Assembly: GCF_023540835.1 (NCBI RefSeq)
Contig: NZ_JALKCU010000006.1
Coordinates: 1 to 64,000, forward strand
From: Marivivens geojensis
Lineage (GTDB): Bacteria; Pseudomonadota; Alphaproteobacteria; Rhodobacterales; Rhodobacteraceae
Length of the DNA: 64,000 nucleotides
Direction: 5' to 3'
Part shown: in pieces, positions 45,353 through 54,773 of the stretch
How the letters are laid out: each line of letters opens with the position of its first letter
How positions within the stretch are numbered: the stretch's first letter is position 1
The notes under the pieces: generated by a model
The model's input: only the letters and a program-made list of their open reading frames with translations
Told to the model about the DNA's origin: nothing
Databases searched by the model: none
Made by a program: the position numbers and the translations under genes

Positions 45353-46258
45353 ATGAACTGGATTTCGAATTACGTCCGCCCGACGATCAACTCGCTCTTT
45401 TCTCGTCGTGAGGTTCCTGAGAACCTTTGGACGAAGTGTGGCGAATGTGGAACCATGCTGTTTCACCGTGAACTGGCTGACAATCAGAACGTCTGCACAA
45501 ACTGTAATCATCACATGGCGATTACGCCGCGCGACCGTTTTACCGCTCTCTTTGATGGCGGCATCTTTACTGAGGTGAAGGTCCCGACCCCAATCGACGA
45601 CCCACTCAAATTCCGTGACCAGAAAAAATACGTGGACCGGATGAAGGCCTCACAGAAATCAACCGGCGAAAAAGAAGCCATGTTGGTTGCCGAGGGCGAG
45701 ATTTTCCGCACACCGATCGTGGCTGCGGCTCAGGACTTCAGCTTTATGGGTGGATCGATGTCGATGTATGTCGGCAACGCGATCATCGCTGCTGCTGAAC
45801 GCGCTGTCGCACTTGGCCGTCCGCTGGTTCTATTCTCCGCTGCCGGTGGCGCACGTATGCAAGAGGGTATCCTCTCGCTGATGCAGATGCCCCGCACGAC
45901 CATCGCAGTCGATATGCTCAAAGAAGCGGGCCTACCCTACATTGTGGTTCTGACACACCCGACCACAGGTGGCGTCACCGCATCTTATGCGATGCTCGGT
46001 GATGTCCATATCGCAGAGCCCAACGCCCTGATCTGTTTCGCAGGCCCGCGCGTGATCGAACAGACCATTCGCGAAAAACTGCCCGAAGGGTTCCAGCGCG
46101 CCGAATACTTGCTAGACCACGGGATGCTCGACCGCGTGACACCGCGTGGCAAGCAAAAGGAAGAGCTGGCGCAAATCATCCGCATGCTCATGGGCATGGA
46201 TGCTGTTGTCGCTGCTGACCTTCCTGCGCCTGCTGAACAACCTGCAAAAGCGGAATAA
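45353..46258 (+). CDS. accD: Acetyl-CoA carboxylase, carboxyltransferase subunit beta
   Basis: Transfers carboxyl from biotin to acetyl-CoA for fatty-acid synthesis, with AccA. The 301-residue product has the N-terminal zinc ribbon ([26 protein letters not shown]) and the crotonase-fold core [14 protein letters not shown] ... [18 protein letters not shown]. It precedes folC by 9 nt, the usual bacterial arrangement. Confidence 0.97.
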   Translation: MNWISNYVRPTINSLFSRREVPENLWTKCGECGTMLFHRELADNQNVCTNCNHHMAITPRDRFTALFDGGIFTEVKVPTPIDDPLKFRDQKKYVDRMKASQKSTGEKEAMLVAEGEIFRTPIVAAAQDFSFMGGSMSMYVGNAIIAAAERAVALGRPLVLFSAAGGARMQEGILSLMQMPRTTIAVDMLKEAGLPYIVVLTHPTTGGVTASYAMLGDVHIAEPNALICFAGPRVIEQTIREKLPEGFQRAEYLLDHGMLDRVTPRGKQKEELAQIIRMLMGMDAVVAADLPAPAEQPAKAE

Positions 46259-46267
46259 CCAAATCAA

Positions 46268-47545
46268 ATGACTACTCCGACTTCGGACGTGATCCTCGAA
46301 CGGATGATGGCCTTGCACCCTAAGGTCATCGACCTTGTTTTGGACCGCGTTTGGCGTTTGCTGGACGCTCTTGGCAATCCGCAGAACGATCTGCCGCCCG
46401 TCATCCACCTTGCTGGAACGAACGGCAAAGGGTCGACGCAGGCCATGATCCGCGCGGGCCTAGAGGCCGAAGGTAAAAAGGTTCACGCCTATACCTCGCC
46501 GCACCTCGCACGGTTCCATGAGCGCATTCGGTTGGCTGGCGAGCTGATCTCGGAAAGTTACCTCACCGAAGTTCTGGACGAATGCTACGCGGCCAATGGC
46601 GGTGAGCCGATCACTTATTTCGAAATCACAACCTGCGCTGCAATCCTAGCGATGGCGCGGACTCCTGCGGACTACACTCTGCTTGAAGTCGGCCTGGGTG
46701 GTCGTCTGGACGCAACGAACGTTGTGGCGAAACCTGCGCTCTCGATCTTGACACCAATTTCGATTGATCACGAGCAGTTCCTTGGCTCGACCCTGACGGC
46801 AATTGCGGGCGAAAAAGCTGGTATAATTAAGCGTGGCGTGCCCGTTATCGTTGGGCCGCAGCAAGATGAATCCATGGACGTGATCGAAGCAACGGCCGCC
46901 CGCCTCGGCGCGCCTATCTCCGCCTTCGGGCAGCAATGGCAGATCAACGAAGAGCATGGACGCATGGTCTATCAGGACGAACAGGGCCTCTGCGACCTAC
47001 CGCTCCCCAACCTGCCTGGCCCCCACCAAATCCAAAACGCTGGCGCTGCGATTGCTGCACTACGCATGCTTGGCATGTCGAGCATTGCGACTGAGGCCGC
47101 GGTGACCAAAGCGGAATGGCCCGCACGGATGCAGCGCCTGAAAACGGGACCGCTTATCGAATTGGCTGGCAATTGTGAACTCTGGCTTGATGGCGGTCAC
47201 AACCCTGCGGGTGGTGAAGCTGTTGCCAAAACACTGTCCCGCCTACCGCAGCGCCCGACCCATCTTATTTGCGGAATGCTGAACACTAAGGACGTGACAG
47301 GCTACATGCGCCCGCTGGCCGATGTCGCGCAAAGTCTAACCGCAATTTCGATCCCTGACGAGATCAACACACTTCCTGCAGACACAACAGCGAACGCGGC
47401 ACATGAGGCAGGTTTTGCCACAGTCAAAACGGCAAACTCGACCGCCGATGCAATCGTGGAAATCGTCAAAGCCGATCCATCCGCTCGTATTCTGATTTGC
47501 GGCTCGCTCTATCTGGCGGGTCACATTCTGCGCAGCAACGGGTAA
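46268..47545 (+). CDS. folC: Folylpolyglutamate synthase / dihydrofolate synthase
   Basis: Adds glutamate to dihydropteroate and folates. The 425-residue product has the Mur-ligase-like P-loop HLAGTNGKGSTQAMI (near 45-60), YTSPHLARFHERIRLAG, LLEVGLGGRLDATNVV, SIDHEQFLG and the C-terminal WLDGGHNPAGGEA. Operon partner of accD. Confidence 0.96.
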   Translation: MTTPTSDVILERMMALHPKVIDLVLDRVWRLLDALGNPQNDLPPVIHLAGTNGKGSTQAMIRAGLEAEGKKVHAYTSPHLARFHERIRLAGELISESYLTEVLDECYAANGGEPITYFEITTCAAILAMARTPADYTLLEVGLGGRLDATNVVAKPALSILTPISIDHEQFLGSTLTAIAGEKAGIIKRGVPVIVGPQQDESMDVIEATAARLGAPISAFGQQWQINEEHGRMVYQDEQGLCDLPLPNLPGPHQIQNAGAAIAALRMLGMSSIATEAAVTKAEWPARMQRLKTGPLIELAGNCELWLDGGHNPAGGEAVAKTLSRLPQRPTHLICGMLNTKDVTGYMRPLADVAQSLTAISIPDEINTLPADTTANAAHEAGFATVKTANSTADAIVEIVKADPSARILICGSLYLAGHILRSNG

Positions 47546-47913
47546 GGGCCGTCGTCCCTACTCGGATGGTGCGAAAAACAGCGTCAAAATATACGTACGA
47601 TTCGAATCGCTCCCCTTGACCGCGAATCACCTAGACCGCTAGATTCACGGTAGAATTCGCTGTTGGACGCTAACGCGCGACGGCATACCGGCCAGGCAGG
47701 GCGGGGAGGCGGGCTATTTTGGCTCGTCTTTCTGTTTGTAACACACTGATACCGAATCATTTTTGCGAATCTCTTTATGCGTGAACCCATTAAGGCGATT
47801 CGCACGTTTGACTTGCGCGACCTGATTCTCCAAAATGCGGTCAAAGCGACGGAACACACAGCGCCTGCCAGCGCATACCAATAAAATGTGCTTCGAAGAT
47901 TGGGGGACAGAAG
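47546..47913 (+). other. Intergenic region upstream of the rhodanese gene
   Basis: No convincing gene. A weak sigma-70-like pair, TTGACT (47808-47813) and CAAAAT (47831-47836) with a 17-nt spacer, could serve the rhodanese gene. A 35-codon frame (47777-47884, MREPIKAIRTFDLRDLI...) covers the same bases but has no ribosome site. A long minus-strand frame here is a shadow. Confidence 0.35.
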
Positions 47914-48549
47914 ATGTTGCGACTGTTTAGCAGTATTGCGATCGGACTCTGCGTATGCTTTGGCGCTGCGCAGGCTCAAGACGTGAAAATCACCGACAAT
48001 ATGCCCGAGGCCGTCATTGACCTGAACGGCACGACGGTCACAATCAGCCGAATTCAAGATACGGAAAACCTTTTGACGGGTGATTTTGCGAAGACATCTC
48101 GCCCCTGTCCACCGTTTTGCATTCACCCGATGACCATTGAGGATGGTGTGAAAACTGTTGGCGAACTGGAAGTCATCGACTTCCTGTCTACAAAAGTCGC
48201 CGATGGCAGTGGTTTGCTGATCGACAGCCGCGTCCCTGACTTTTTCGTTCGCGGCGCAATTCCCGGTGCGATCAATGTGCCATTCACAACGCTGGAAGCC
48301 TCAAATCCATATCGCACCGACATCATCAAAGCGCTCGGCGCAGTCGAAATTGGCGGAGGCTTAGATTTCACAAACGCCCTCGACCTCATGCTGTATTGCA
48401 ACGGCCCGTGGTGTGATCAATCACCCCGCGCGATCCGAGGACTACTAGAGGCGGGATACCCCGCCGAGAAACTGTTTTATTACCGTGGTGGTGTGCAGGA
48501 TTGGGTCATGCTTGGTCTGACAACTGTTACGCCGTCGAATGACGGCTAA
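47914..48549 (+). CDS. Exported rhodanese-like protein
   Basis: The 211-residue product has a signal peptide (cleavage near AQA-QDV at 22) and a rhodanese domain: LLIDSRVPDFFVRGAIPGAINVPF, LMLYCNGPWCDQSPRAIRGLLEAGYPAEKLFYYRGGVQDW. Catalytic Cys is the first of the CNGPWC loop; a second Cys in the loop is unusual. A Cys pair (CPPFC) lies before the domain. Ribosome site GGGGGACAG is upstream. Twenty-one nt before the LysM gene, so co-transcribed. Confidence 0.88.
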   Translation: MLRLFSSIAIGLCVCFGAAQAQDVKITDNMPEAVIDLNGTTVTISRIQDTENLLTGDFAKTSRPCPPFCIHPMTIEDGVKTVGELEVIDFLSTKVADGSGLLIDSRVPDFFVRGAIPGAINVPFTTLEASNPYRTDIIKALGAVEIGGGLDFTNALDLMLYCNGPWCDQSPRAIRGLLEAGYPAEKLFYYRGGVQDWVMLGLTTVTPSNDG

Positions 48550-48570
48550 GCCGCTTAGGAGAAGAGCATT

Positions 48571-49485
48571 ATGATCCGCACCGTACTAGGTTTTTTCATC
48601 GCGGCTTTGACGATCTGCATCGTGATTATTCTGGCACCGTTCTCGTCAGACGATGAACCTGCCACAATTGACGTAACACGCAATGAAACTGGCAACGTGA
48701 CTGCGCCTGTGGCTGCTCCGATTGGATCGACTGGCACATTGGCACCGGGTGTTGCTGAAGCCATCGCCCCCGCTCCAGGTGTTGCAGGTCAGGCTGCGGC
48801 CCGCATTTTGGCGGCATCTCGCGCAGGACAGGAACCAGAGCTCAAGATCCAAACCGACACGAGTTCCATAGGTGATACGACCGCTGGCGTTCTGGCGGCG
48901 CTTGGTTTGGCAACAGGCGCGGCACCTGTGCCAACCCCTGCCGAGCAAGGCGGGGATGAAATGATGAACATGACCGCGAGTGTTCTGTCAGGCATCCGCG
49001 GTGCAACGGGACAGCCCGCCGCCGCACCCCAACAGAACGATCTGCAAACTCTGGTCGCGTGGGCGCTGAAAGAAGGTCAATCAGACTCTTACATCGACGC
49101 GCTCTTGAACGAGGCCGCATCGGCTGGTCAGATCACCGTTCCAAACATGCTTGTGACGTCTGACGGTCGTGTCGATACCGCGACGCTCCTTGCATCGATT
49201 GTACAAGAGGCTACCGCAGCCACGACGGGCCAACGCGCAGCCGTTCCTACCACACCGTTGGGGCCGTCAGACGGTGTTGAGGTTCGCGTGGTCCAGCGCG
49301 CAGGGGAAACCGAACAATTTCGGTTCTACACCGTTGGTTCAGGCGACAGCTTGGGGTCGATTTCGGTGAAATTCTACGGCTCGGTCGAATACTACCCCCG
49401 CATTTTCGAAGCGAACCGCACCATTCTATCCAGCCCTGATCGCATCCAAACGGGCCAGCGATTGGTCATCCCAGAGCTGGGCTAA
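48571..49485 (+). CDS. Membrane-anchored LysM-domain protein
   Basis: A 304-residue product with an uncleaved-looking N-terminal helix (TVLGFFIAALTICIVIILAPF), a long Ala/Thr/Pro-rich periplasmic linker, and a C-terminal LysM domain (YTVGSGDSLGSISVKFYGSVEYYPRIFEANR...LVIPEL) at about 250-303. LysM binds peptidoglycan. No catalytic domain seen. GGAG precedes the ATG. Probably an envelope linker acting with the upstream rhodanese, though no functional link is shown. Confidence 0.87.
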   Translation: MIRTVLGFFIAALTICIVIILAPFSSDDEPATIDVTRNETGNVTAPVAAPIGSTGTLAPGVAEAIAPAPGVAGQAAARILAASRAGQEPELKIQTDTSSIGDTTAGVLAALGLATGAAPVPTPAEQGGDEMMNMTASVLSGIRGATGQPAAAPQQNDLQTLVAWALKEGQSDSYIDALLNEAASAGQITVPNMLVTSDGRVDTATLLASIVQEATAATTGQRAAVPTTPLGPSDGVEVRVVQRAGETEQFRFYTVGSGDSLGSISVKFYGSVEYYPRIFEANRTILSSPDRIQTGQRLVIPELG

Positions 49486-49493
49486 AAGAATGA

Positions 49494-49513
49494 GGGCGGG
49501 GATTTCCCCGCCC
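49494..49513. terminator. Hairpin between LysM gene and zapE
   Basis: Perfect 9-bp GC-rich stem (49494-49502 with 49505-49513) between convergent genes, with a TTCTTTT patch on the minus strand 5-11 nt after it. Likely the shared terminator. Confidence 0.6.
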
Positions 49514-49518
49514 ATCGT

Positions 49519-50592
49519 TTATGCCTCGACTTGTTTACCCCAAGTCTTGTCCTGCATTTCCCTCAGACGACTGGCGGTGCGTTCGAATTCAAACACCCCC
49601 TCCCCTTCGAGGTAGAGCGTTTCTGGTTCCGATGCCGCAGAGCATATCAGTTCAACCTTAGCCTCGTAGAGCGCATCGATCAAAGTGACGAACCGTTTGG
49701 CTTCGTTAAAGTTATTGCGGCTCAACGCTGGAATGTCCTCGAGGATCAGAACCCTAACGGCGTCTGCAACGGCTAGGTAGTCTGCTGGCCCCAACATCCG
49801 CCCGCACAAGTCAAAGAACGACGCTCTTGCCACGCCATTCCAGAAACCGGGCAGCGTGACATCGCGACCTTTAACTTTAAGGACGAGAGGGTGCGCATTG
49901 TCCCCTGCAAAATCGGTCCAAATTGCCCGAATGGACGCACGAGCTTCGGGCGTGATCGGCGTGAAATACCGTTTTTCATCATGTAAGCGACCCTGTCGGT
50001 GGTCCGTCTCGCTGATCAATTCGCGAACCTCCAATTGATCTTTGATTAGATCAATGAAGGGCAGGAAAAGTTGGCGGTTCAGGCCATTCTTGTAGAGATC
50101 ATCTGGAACGCGGTTTGAGGTGGTAACAACCGTAACACCCGCCTCAAACAGCTTTTCAAATAAACGCCCGACGATCATCGCGTCAGTAATATCACTGATT
50201 TGCATTTCATCGAACGCAAGGAGCCGAACATCTTTGACCAAGGCATCGGCAACAGGAACGATGGCATCATCCACGCCCTGCGCACGCGCCTTTGCCATCT
50301 CAGAATGGACCCATTGCATAAACGCATGAAAATGCTCACGCCGTTTTGGCACATCGACCAAGGAATAGAGCAGGTCCATCAACATGGATTTCCCGCGCCC
50401 TACGCCGCCCCACAGATAAAGCCCCCGAACAGGTGTATGAGCCGCCCTACGGAAGAAACCTTTCTTTACTGGCGGCTGCGCCAGTTCTGATTGAACACGT
50501 TCAAGCGCATCCAAAACCGCTTCTTGGGCGGGGTCGGGTTTCAGGCGGCCTTCGGCAACGCCTGTGCGATATGCATCAATGATACCAGTCAT
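49519..50592 (-). CDS. zapE: ZapE, AFG1-family cell-division ATPase
   Basis: AAA-type ATPase that in E. coli modulates Z-ring stability. The 357-residue product has Walker A LWGGVGRGKSMLMDLLY (near 75-90), HFHAFMQWVHSEM, Walker B LLAFDEMQISDITDAMI, and TTSNRVPDDLYKNGLNRQLFLPFI. I place the start at ATG 50592; a GTG at 50601 is in frame. In many alphaproteobacteria it lies near sdh/mdh genes, not seen here. Confidence 0.93.
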   Translation of the reverse strand: MTGIIDAYRTGVAEGRLKPDPAQEAVLDALERVQSELAQPPVKKGFFRRAAHTPVRGLYLWGGVGRGKSMLMDLLYSLVDVPKRREHFHAFMQWVHSEMAKARAQGVDDAIVPVADALVKDVRLLAFDEMQISDITDAMIVGRLFEKLFEAGVTVVTTSNRVPDDLYKNGLNRQLFLPFIDLIKDQLEVRELISETDHRQGRLHDEKRYFTPITPEARASIRAIWTDFAGDNAHPLVLKVKGRDVTLPGFWNGVARASFFDLCGRMLGPADYLAVADAVRVLILEDIPALSRNNFNEAKRFVTLIDALYEAKVELICSAASEPETLYLEGEGVFEFERTASRLREMQDKTWGKQVEA

Positions 50593-50729
50593 AAACCGCA
50601 CATAGCCCGCAGCATGACCAAAGAAAAGCCGCGCCGCATTTCAAACGGCAATGCAGGGCCGCACAAAATGTCATCAAAAATCCAAAGCAGCCGATTGACG
50701 GCAATCAAACGGCCCGACACTGTCGCGCC

Positions 50730-51965
50730 ATGAACAAAAGCGCGCCCCTCTTTACACCCGTCCTGATCACCGGCTGCATCATCGTGATGATCGGCTTTTC
50801 TATCCGTGCGTCGTTTGGGGTGTTTCAGATTCCCATCGCTACGGAATTCAATTGGTTGCGGTCTGATTTCAGCCTCGCAATTGCGATCCAGAACCTTGCA
50901 TGGGGAATAGGGCAGCCGATCTTCGGTGCGGTTGCTGAAAAGGTCGGCGATCGTAAGGCCATTATTCTGGGCGCACTGGCCTATGCAGCAGGTTTGATCC
51001 TGTCGGCAGGTGCGACGCTCCCTATTCAGCATCAACTGTATGAAATTCTTGTCGGCTTTGGCATCGCAGGCACAGGGTTCGGCGTCATTCTTGCCGTTGT
51101 TGGCCGCGCCAGTTCGGATGAGAACCGCTCCATGAGCCTCGCGATTGCGACGGCGGCAGGATCGGCAGGACAAGTATTCGGCGCACCAGTGGCAGAATTC
51201 CTGTTGCAATCCATGTCGTGGCAAAACGTGTTCTTGTGGTTTGCCGCTGCAATTCTCGCGACACTTCTCCTGCTACCATTCATGCGTGCCCCTCAGGTCG
51301 CATCAAAGGCTGAACTGCAAGAGAGCATGGGAACCATTTTGATCCGTGCATTCCGCGACCCCTCGTACACAATGATTTTCCTCGGCTTCTTTTCCTGCGG
51401 ATACCAGCTCGCGTTCGTCACAGCCCACTTCCCCGCATTCGTAGCAGAAAGCTGTGGCCCAATTGCGGGCGGCACGTTCTTGGCTGGGATGGGTATAAAC
51501 TCAACATCTGCTCTAGGCGCGGCCGCGATTTCCTTGATCGGGCTGGCGAACATCATGGGGACGCTTTTGGCGGGCTACCTCGGCAAACGGTATTCTAAGA
51601 AGTATCTGCTCGCTAGCATCTATGCCGCACGAACAATTATCGCCGCTTGGTTCATCCTCACGCCGATGACACCCCTAACCGTCATCATCTTCTCGATCTT
51701 CATGGGTAGCCTCTGGCTCGCCACTGTTCCACTCACCTCTGGTCTCGTCGCGCACCTCTACGGGCTGCGCTACATGGGTACACTCTATGGGATCGTGTTC
51801 TTTTCCCACCAGCTAGGTAGCTTCTTGGGTGTATGGCTCGGCGGCAAACTCTACGACATTTACGGCACCTACACCTACGTATGGTGGGTTGGTGTCGGCG
51901 TTGGCGCGTTCTCGGCCTTGGTCCACCTTCCAATCAAAGAAAAGCGGACGGCGCTCGCGGCCTAA
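50730..51965 (+). CDS. MFS transporter (monocarboxylate/OxlT-like)
   Basis: A 411-residue inner-membrane carrier with twelve predicted helices. The start pattern VMIGFSIRASFGVFQIPIATEFNWLRSDFSLAIAI and the helix 2-3 loop GAVAEKVGDRKAI match OxlT/monocarboxylate-type porters. Substrate unknown. The last four bases overlap the convergent gene's stop. Confidence 0.9.
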   Translation: MNKSAPLFTPVLITGCIIVMIGFSIRASFGVFQIPIATEFNWLRSDFSLAIAIQNLAWGIGQPIFGAVAEKVGDRKAIILGALAYAAGLILSAGATLPIQHQLYEILVGFGIAGTGFGVILAVVGRASSDENRSMSLAIATAAGSAGQVFGAPVAEFLLQSMSWQNVFLWFAAAILATLLLLPFMRAPQVASKAELQESMGTILIRAFRDPSYTMIFLGFFSCGYQLAFVTAHFPAFVAESCGPIAGGTFLAGMGINSTSALGAAAISLIGLANIMGTLLAGYLGKRYSKKYLLASIYAARTIIAAWFILTPMTPLTVIIFSIFMGSLWLATVPLTSGLVAHLYGLRYMGTLYGIVFFSHQLGSFLGVWLGGKLYDIYGTYTYVWWVGVGVGAFSALVHLPIKEKRTALAA

Positions 51966-52870
51966 CGCGCGCGCCACCGGTCCAAAATATACCGCGCCGT
52001 CATAAGATCGAGGTGAGCGCCACCACCGTTCTTGAACAGCGTGATGTCGTCGGCTTCGCGGGTAAAACCATCCAGCGTGTAGTAGTCCGCAACAACGTTC
52101 GCAGGATCATACTCCCCCGCCTCGATCGGGATGCGCAGTTCGCCAATATCGTGGAGCACCGTGTCACGGCTATCCATGAACACCCGAGACCGTAAAAGAG
52201 CCTCTGTATCCGCCTCACGCAGGTCAGGTCGGAACGCACCAATCAGATCGACGTGCTGACCCGTGTGAAGCCATTCGCCTTTAAGCACGATCTGTCTAGC
52301 TGGTGTCGCACAGGTGATGATATCGGCGGCACGCACAGCAGCTTCAACATCCGTAGTGGCCTCAGTGGCCGGATATTGCGCAGCAAGGACTGAAGCGGAT
52401 TCAAGCCGGCGCCCCGCAATAGTAAAACGAGCATTCGGAAATAACGCGCCATAAGCCTCGCGCAGGGAGGCAGCGACCGTTCCCGCGCCTATGATCACGA
52501 TATTCTCGCTCTCTGGTCGCGCCAAACGCCGAGCTGCCAACAAGCTATCCCCTGCCGTTTTCCATTTTGTCACGAGGCCAAAATCAATAACCGCTTCGAG
52601 GTCGCCCGTGACATCAGACATAAGGTTCATAGCGCCGTTGACGTTGCGCAGTCCCTTTTCGTTGTTCTTTGGGAAAATCGTGGCGGCTTTGACCGCTATC
52701 CCGAGACCATCAATCCATGCGCTACGGGTAAGCAGCGTATCATCACCGCGATAGAGAAACGTGTCGGCAATTTCAGCCTTGGGGAGGCTGTGACCTTCGG
52801 CAATCGCGTCTGTGAGCCCGATCCAATCGAGCAATGCCTGACCTTCGTCAAAAGGAACGATGTCGATCAT
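51962..52870 (-). CDS. Ornithine cyclodeaminase / mu-crystallin family protein
   Basis: Family of NAD(P)-dependent enzymes acting on amino acids or ketimines. The 302-residue product has VKAATIFPKNNEKGLRNVNGAMNLM, DGLVTKWKTAGDSLLAARRLA-like substrate-site segments, and the Rossmann motif IVIIGAGTVAASLREAYGALFP (near 120-140). True activity may be ornithine cyclodeaminase or delta-pyrroline reductase. ATG overlaps the stop of the HAD gene. Confidence 0.9.
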   Translation of the reverse strand: MIDIVPFDEGQALLDWIGLTDAIAEGHSLPKAEIADTFLYRGDDTLLTRSAWIDGLGIAVKAATIFPKNNEKGLRNVNGAMNLMSDVTGDLEAVIDFGLVTKWKTAGDSLLAARRLARPESENIVIIGAGTVAASLREAYGALFPNARFTIAGRRLESASVLAAQYPATEATTDVEAAVRAADIITCATPARQIVLKGEWLHTGQHVDLIGAFRPDLREADTEALLRSRVFMDSRDTVLHDIGELRIPIEAGEYDPANVVADYYTLDGFTREADDITLFKNGGGAHLDLMTARYILDRWRAR

Positions 52871-53487
52871 TTCGCGTCCTCCTCGCTCAACAAACCTTCG
52901 GCAACGAGACGAGCTGCAAATCCCTGCGGATCCGTGAAGAGATGCGTTTTCCAGCCACGCGCAGCGGCCGCAGCGATATTATCAGCCCGATCGTCGGCGA
53001 ACAAAAGCGCCGTTGGCTCAACACCGCAATCGTCTTCCAGCATACGGTAAATCTCTGGCTCAGGTTTCACTTCGCCCATGTGCCCCGAGATGTAACGACG
53101 GTCGAATTCTTCTAAGAACGGGTATTCTCGCTCGCCGATTTCAAAGGTCTGAATGCCGAAATTCGATAAGGCAAAGACTGGCACGTTCGCAGACCGAAGC
53201 GCGCGCAACAAACGCACCGAGTGGTCGATTGCTGGTGACGCCATTTCGAGCCAACGCTCGTGCCACATCATGATTTCGTCGTGCCAGTCAGGGTTCTGCG
53301 CCGCGCATTCCGACACAGCATCATACCAATTCTGACCGCGGTCCACCTGATCGTTCATGCCGTGCAGATCGACAGCCGCGAACATCGCCTTGCGGCGCTC
53401 AACCCCAATCACGCGATCATAAACACGTTCGGGATTCCATTCGATCAGAACGTTGCCAATGTCAAAAACGACGGCTTCGATACCCAT
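52867..53487 (-). CDS. HAD-family hydrolase (haloacid-dehalogenase/YihX-like)
   Basis: The 206-residue product has motif I FDIGNVLIEWNPERVY, where the second Asp of DxD is Gly-Asn as in YihX-type and 2-haloacid dehalogenase-type proteins; motif II FALSNFG, motif III Lys in GEVKPEPEIYRML, motif IV LLFADDRADNIAAAAARG. Substrate unknown. Part of a minus-strand run with the cyclodeaminase and DUF188 genes. Confidence 0.9.
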   Translation of the reverse strand: MGIEAVVFDIGNVLIEWNPERVYDRVIGVERRKAMFAAVDLHGMNDQVDRGQNWYDAVSECAAQNPDWHDEIMMWHERWLEMASPAIDHSVRLLRALRSANVPVFALSNFGIQTFEIGEREYPFLEEFDRRYISGHMGEVKPEPEIYRMLEDDCGVEPTALLFADDRADNIAAAAARGWKTHLFTDPQGFAARLVAEGLLSEEDAK

Positions 53488-53489
53488 GT

Positions 53490-53936
53490 TTAGCCTCTTT
53501 TTATACGTTGCAACTCGCGCTCTAGGGCGTCGAGGAACCGTGATCTGTCTGCTTTGGAGAATGGTTTACCGCCACCCTGACGGAAGGGATCAGCCGACCG
53601 TAGGTCCGCCATCAAATCCCGTGTCGCGAGGACGTTGCCGATGTTGGCCTCGGTCAGTGCCTCACCGTTGTGTTTTAGAACCCGAGCACCGGCTGCAACG
53701 CATTTGGAAGCCAAAGGGATATCGCCTGTAATAACCACATCGCCCTTGGTCGCGCGCTCTGCAATCCACATATCGGCGATATCAGGTCCCTCGGGAACGA
53801 TCACCGTTTCGACCAGAGGGTTCTGCGACGGACGCAGCCCGCCATTCGACACGATGAACATACGTGTCTGATGACGGGTTCCGACCCGCTCTACCTCGGC
53901 CTTGACCGGACAGGCATCGGCATCAACGTAGATCAC
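53490..53936 (-). CDS. YaiI/YqxD (DUF188) family protein
   Basis: A 148-residue product beginning MIYVDADACPVKAEVERVGTR, with IWIAERATKGDVVITGDIPLASKCVAAGARVL, the family pattern. Predicted PIN-like nuclease fold; role unknown. GTG start overlaps the fghA stop (GTGA). Confidence 0.92.
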   Translation of the reverse strand: MIYVDADACPVKAEVERVGTRHQTRMFIVSNGGLRPSQNPLVETVIVPEGPDIADMWIAERATKGDVVITGDIPLASKCVAAGARVLKHNGEALTEANIGNVLATRDLMADLRSADPFRQGGGKPFSKADRSRFLDALERELQRIKRG

Positions 53937-54760
53937 GCGTAGAGAGCCTCTGCGTGGAATGCGATGTGATCTTCAAGGAACGAGGTTACAAAGAAGTAGC
54001 TGTGGTCGTAGCCCGGCTGCAGCCGGAGGGTTGCGGGGATACGGCGCTCTGCGGTGGCGGCCCAGAACTTCTCGGTCATGAGATAATCAGCGTATTGGTC
54101 GCTTGCACCCGTATCGACCAACAGAGGGATATTGAGGCCAACGTCTCGCATCAGCAGGGCCGCATCATGTTTGGCCCACTTGCTTTCATCGGCACCCAAG
54201 TAGGCCGTGAACTGCGGACGACCCCAGTCGCCAGCGGTGGGGTTACAGATCGGCGAAAACGCGGAGACCGAGCGATAGCGGGGCACGTTCATCGCTATTG
54301 TCAGCGCACCGTGACCACCCATTGAGTGTCCAGTGATCGACTGACGGTCCTCATCGACCGCAAAATTCGCAGCGATGATCCGTGGCAGTTCATCCGTAAC
54401 ATAGTCGAACATACGGAAATGCGGTGCCCACGGCGCTTCGGTTGCGTTCACATAGAACCCAGCGCCTTGCCCCATGTCATAAGCATCATCATTCGCAACA
54501 CCTTCACCACGCGGCGAAGTGTCGGGAAACGCCAGCGCAATGCCGTGCTCTGCTGCCCAAACCTGAGCGCCCGCTTTGATCATCGCGTTCTCATGGGTGC
54601 AGGTCAGACCGGCTAGGAACCAAAGGACGGGAACAGGCGCATGTTCAGCCTCTTCGGGCAGGAACAGACCGAAGGTCATATCGGTGCCAGTCGCTTCTGA
54701 TGCGTGCCGATACACACCTTGAACACCGCCGTAGCATTTGCTTTGCGAAATCGTTTCCAT
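53933..54760 (-). CDS. fghA: S-formylglutathione hydrolase
   Basis: Hydrolyses S-formylglutathione to formate and glutathione in formaldehyde oxidation. The 275-residue alpha/beta hydrolase has the catalytic Ser146 in GHSMGGHGAL, LAGLTCTHENAMIKAG and HDAALLM, with Asp and His near 220 and 255 (DQYADY; GYDHSYFF). No formaldehyde dehydrogenase (adhI/flhA) is adjacent. GAGG lies before the ATG. Confidence 0.95.
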   Translation of the reverse strand: METISQSKCYGGVQGVYRHASEATGTDMTFGLFLPEEAEHAPVPVLWFLAGLTCTHENAMIKAGAQVWAAEHGIALAFPDTSPRGEGVANDDAYDMGQGAGFYVNATEAPWAPHFRMFDYVTDELPRIIAANFAVDEDRQSITGHSMGGHGALTIAMNVPRYRSVSAFSPICNPTAGDWGRPQFTAYLGADESKWAKHDAALLMRDVGLNIPLLVDTGASDQYADYLMTEKFWAATAERRIPATLRLQPGYDHSYFFVTSFLEDHIAFHAEALYA

Positions 54761-54773
54761 TGATGACCTCCGA

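Noticed and set aside
47777-47884. 35-codon plus-strand frame before the rhodanese gene
   Set aside because: No ribosome site and it overlaps the best promoter candidate; kept only as a note in the gap entry.
47584-48126. 180-codon minus-strand frame in the gap before the rhodanese gene
   Set aside because: Runs antisense into the rhodanese signal peptide, has no ribosome site and resembles no protein family.
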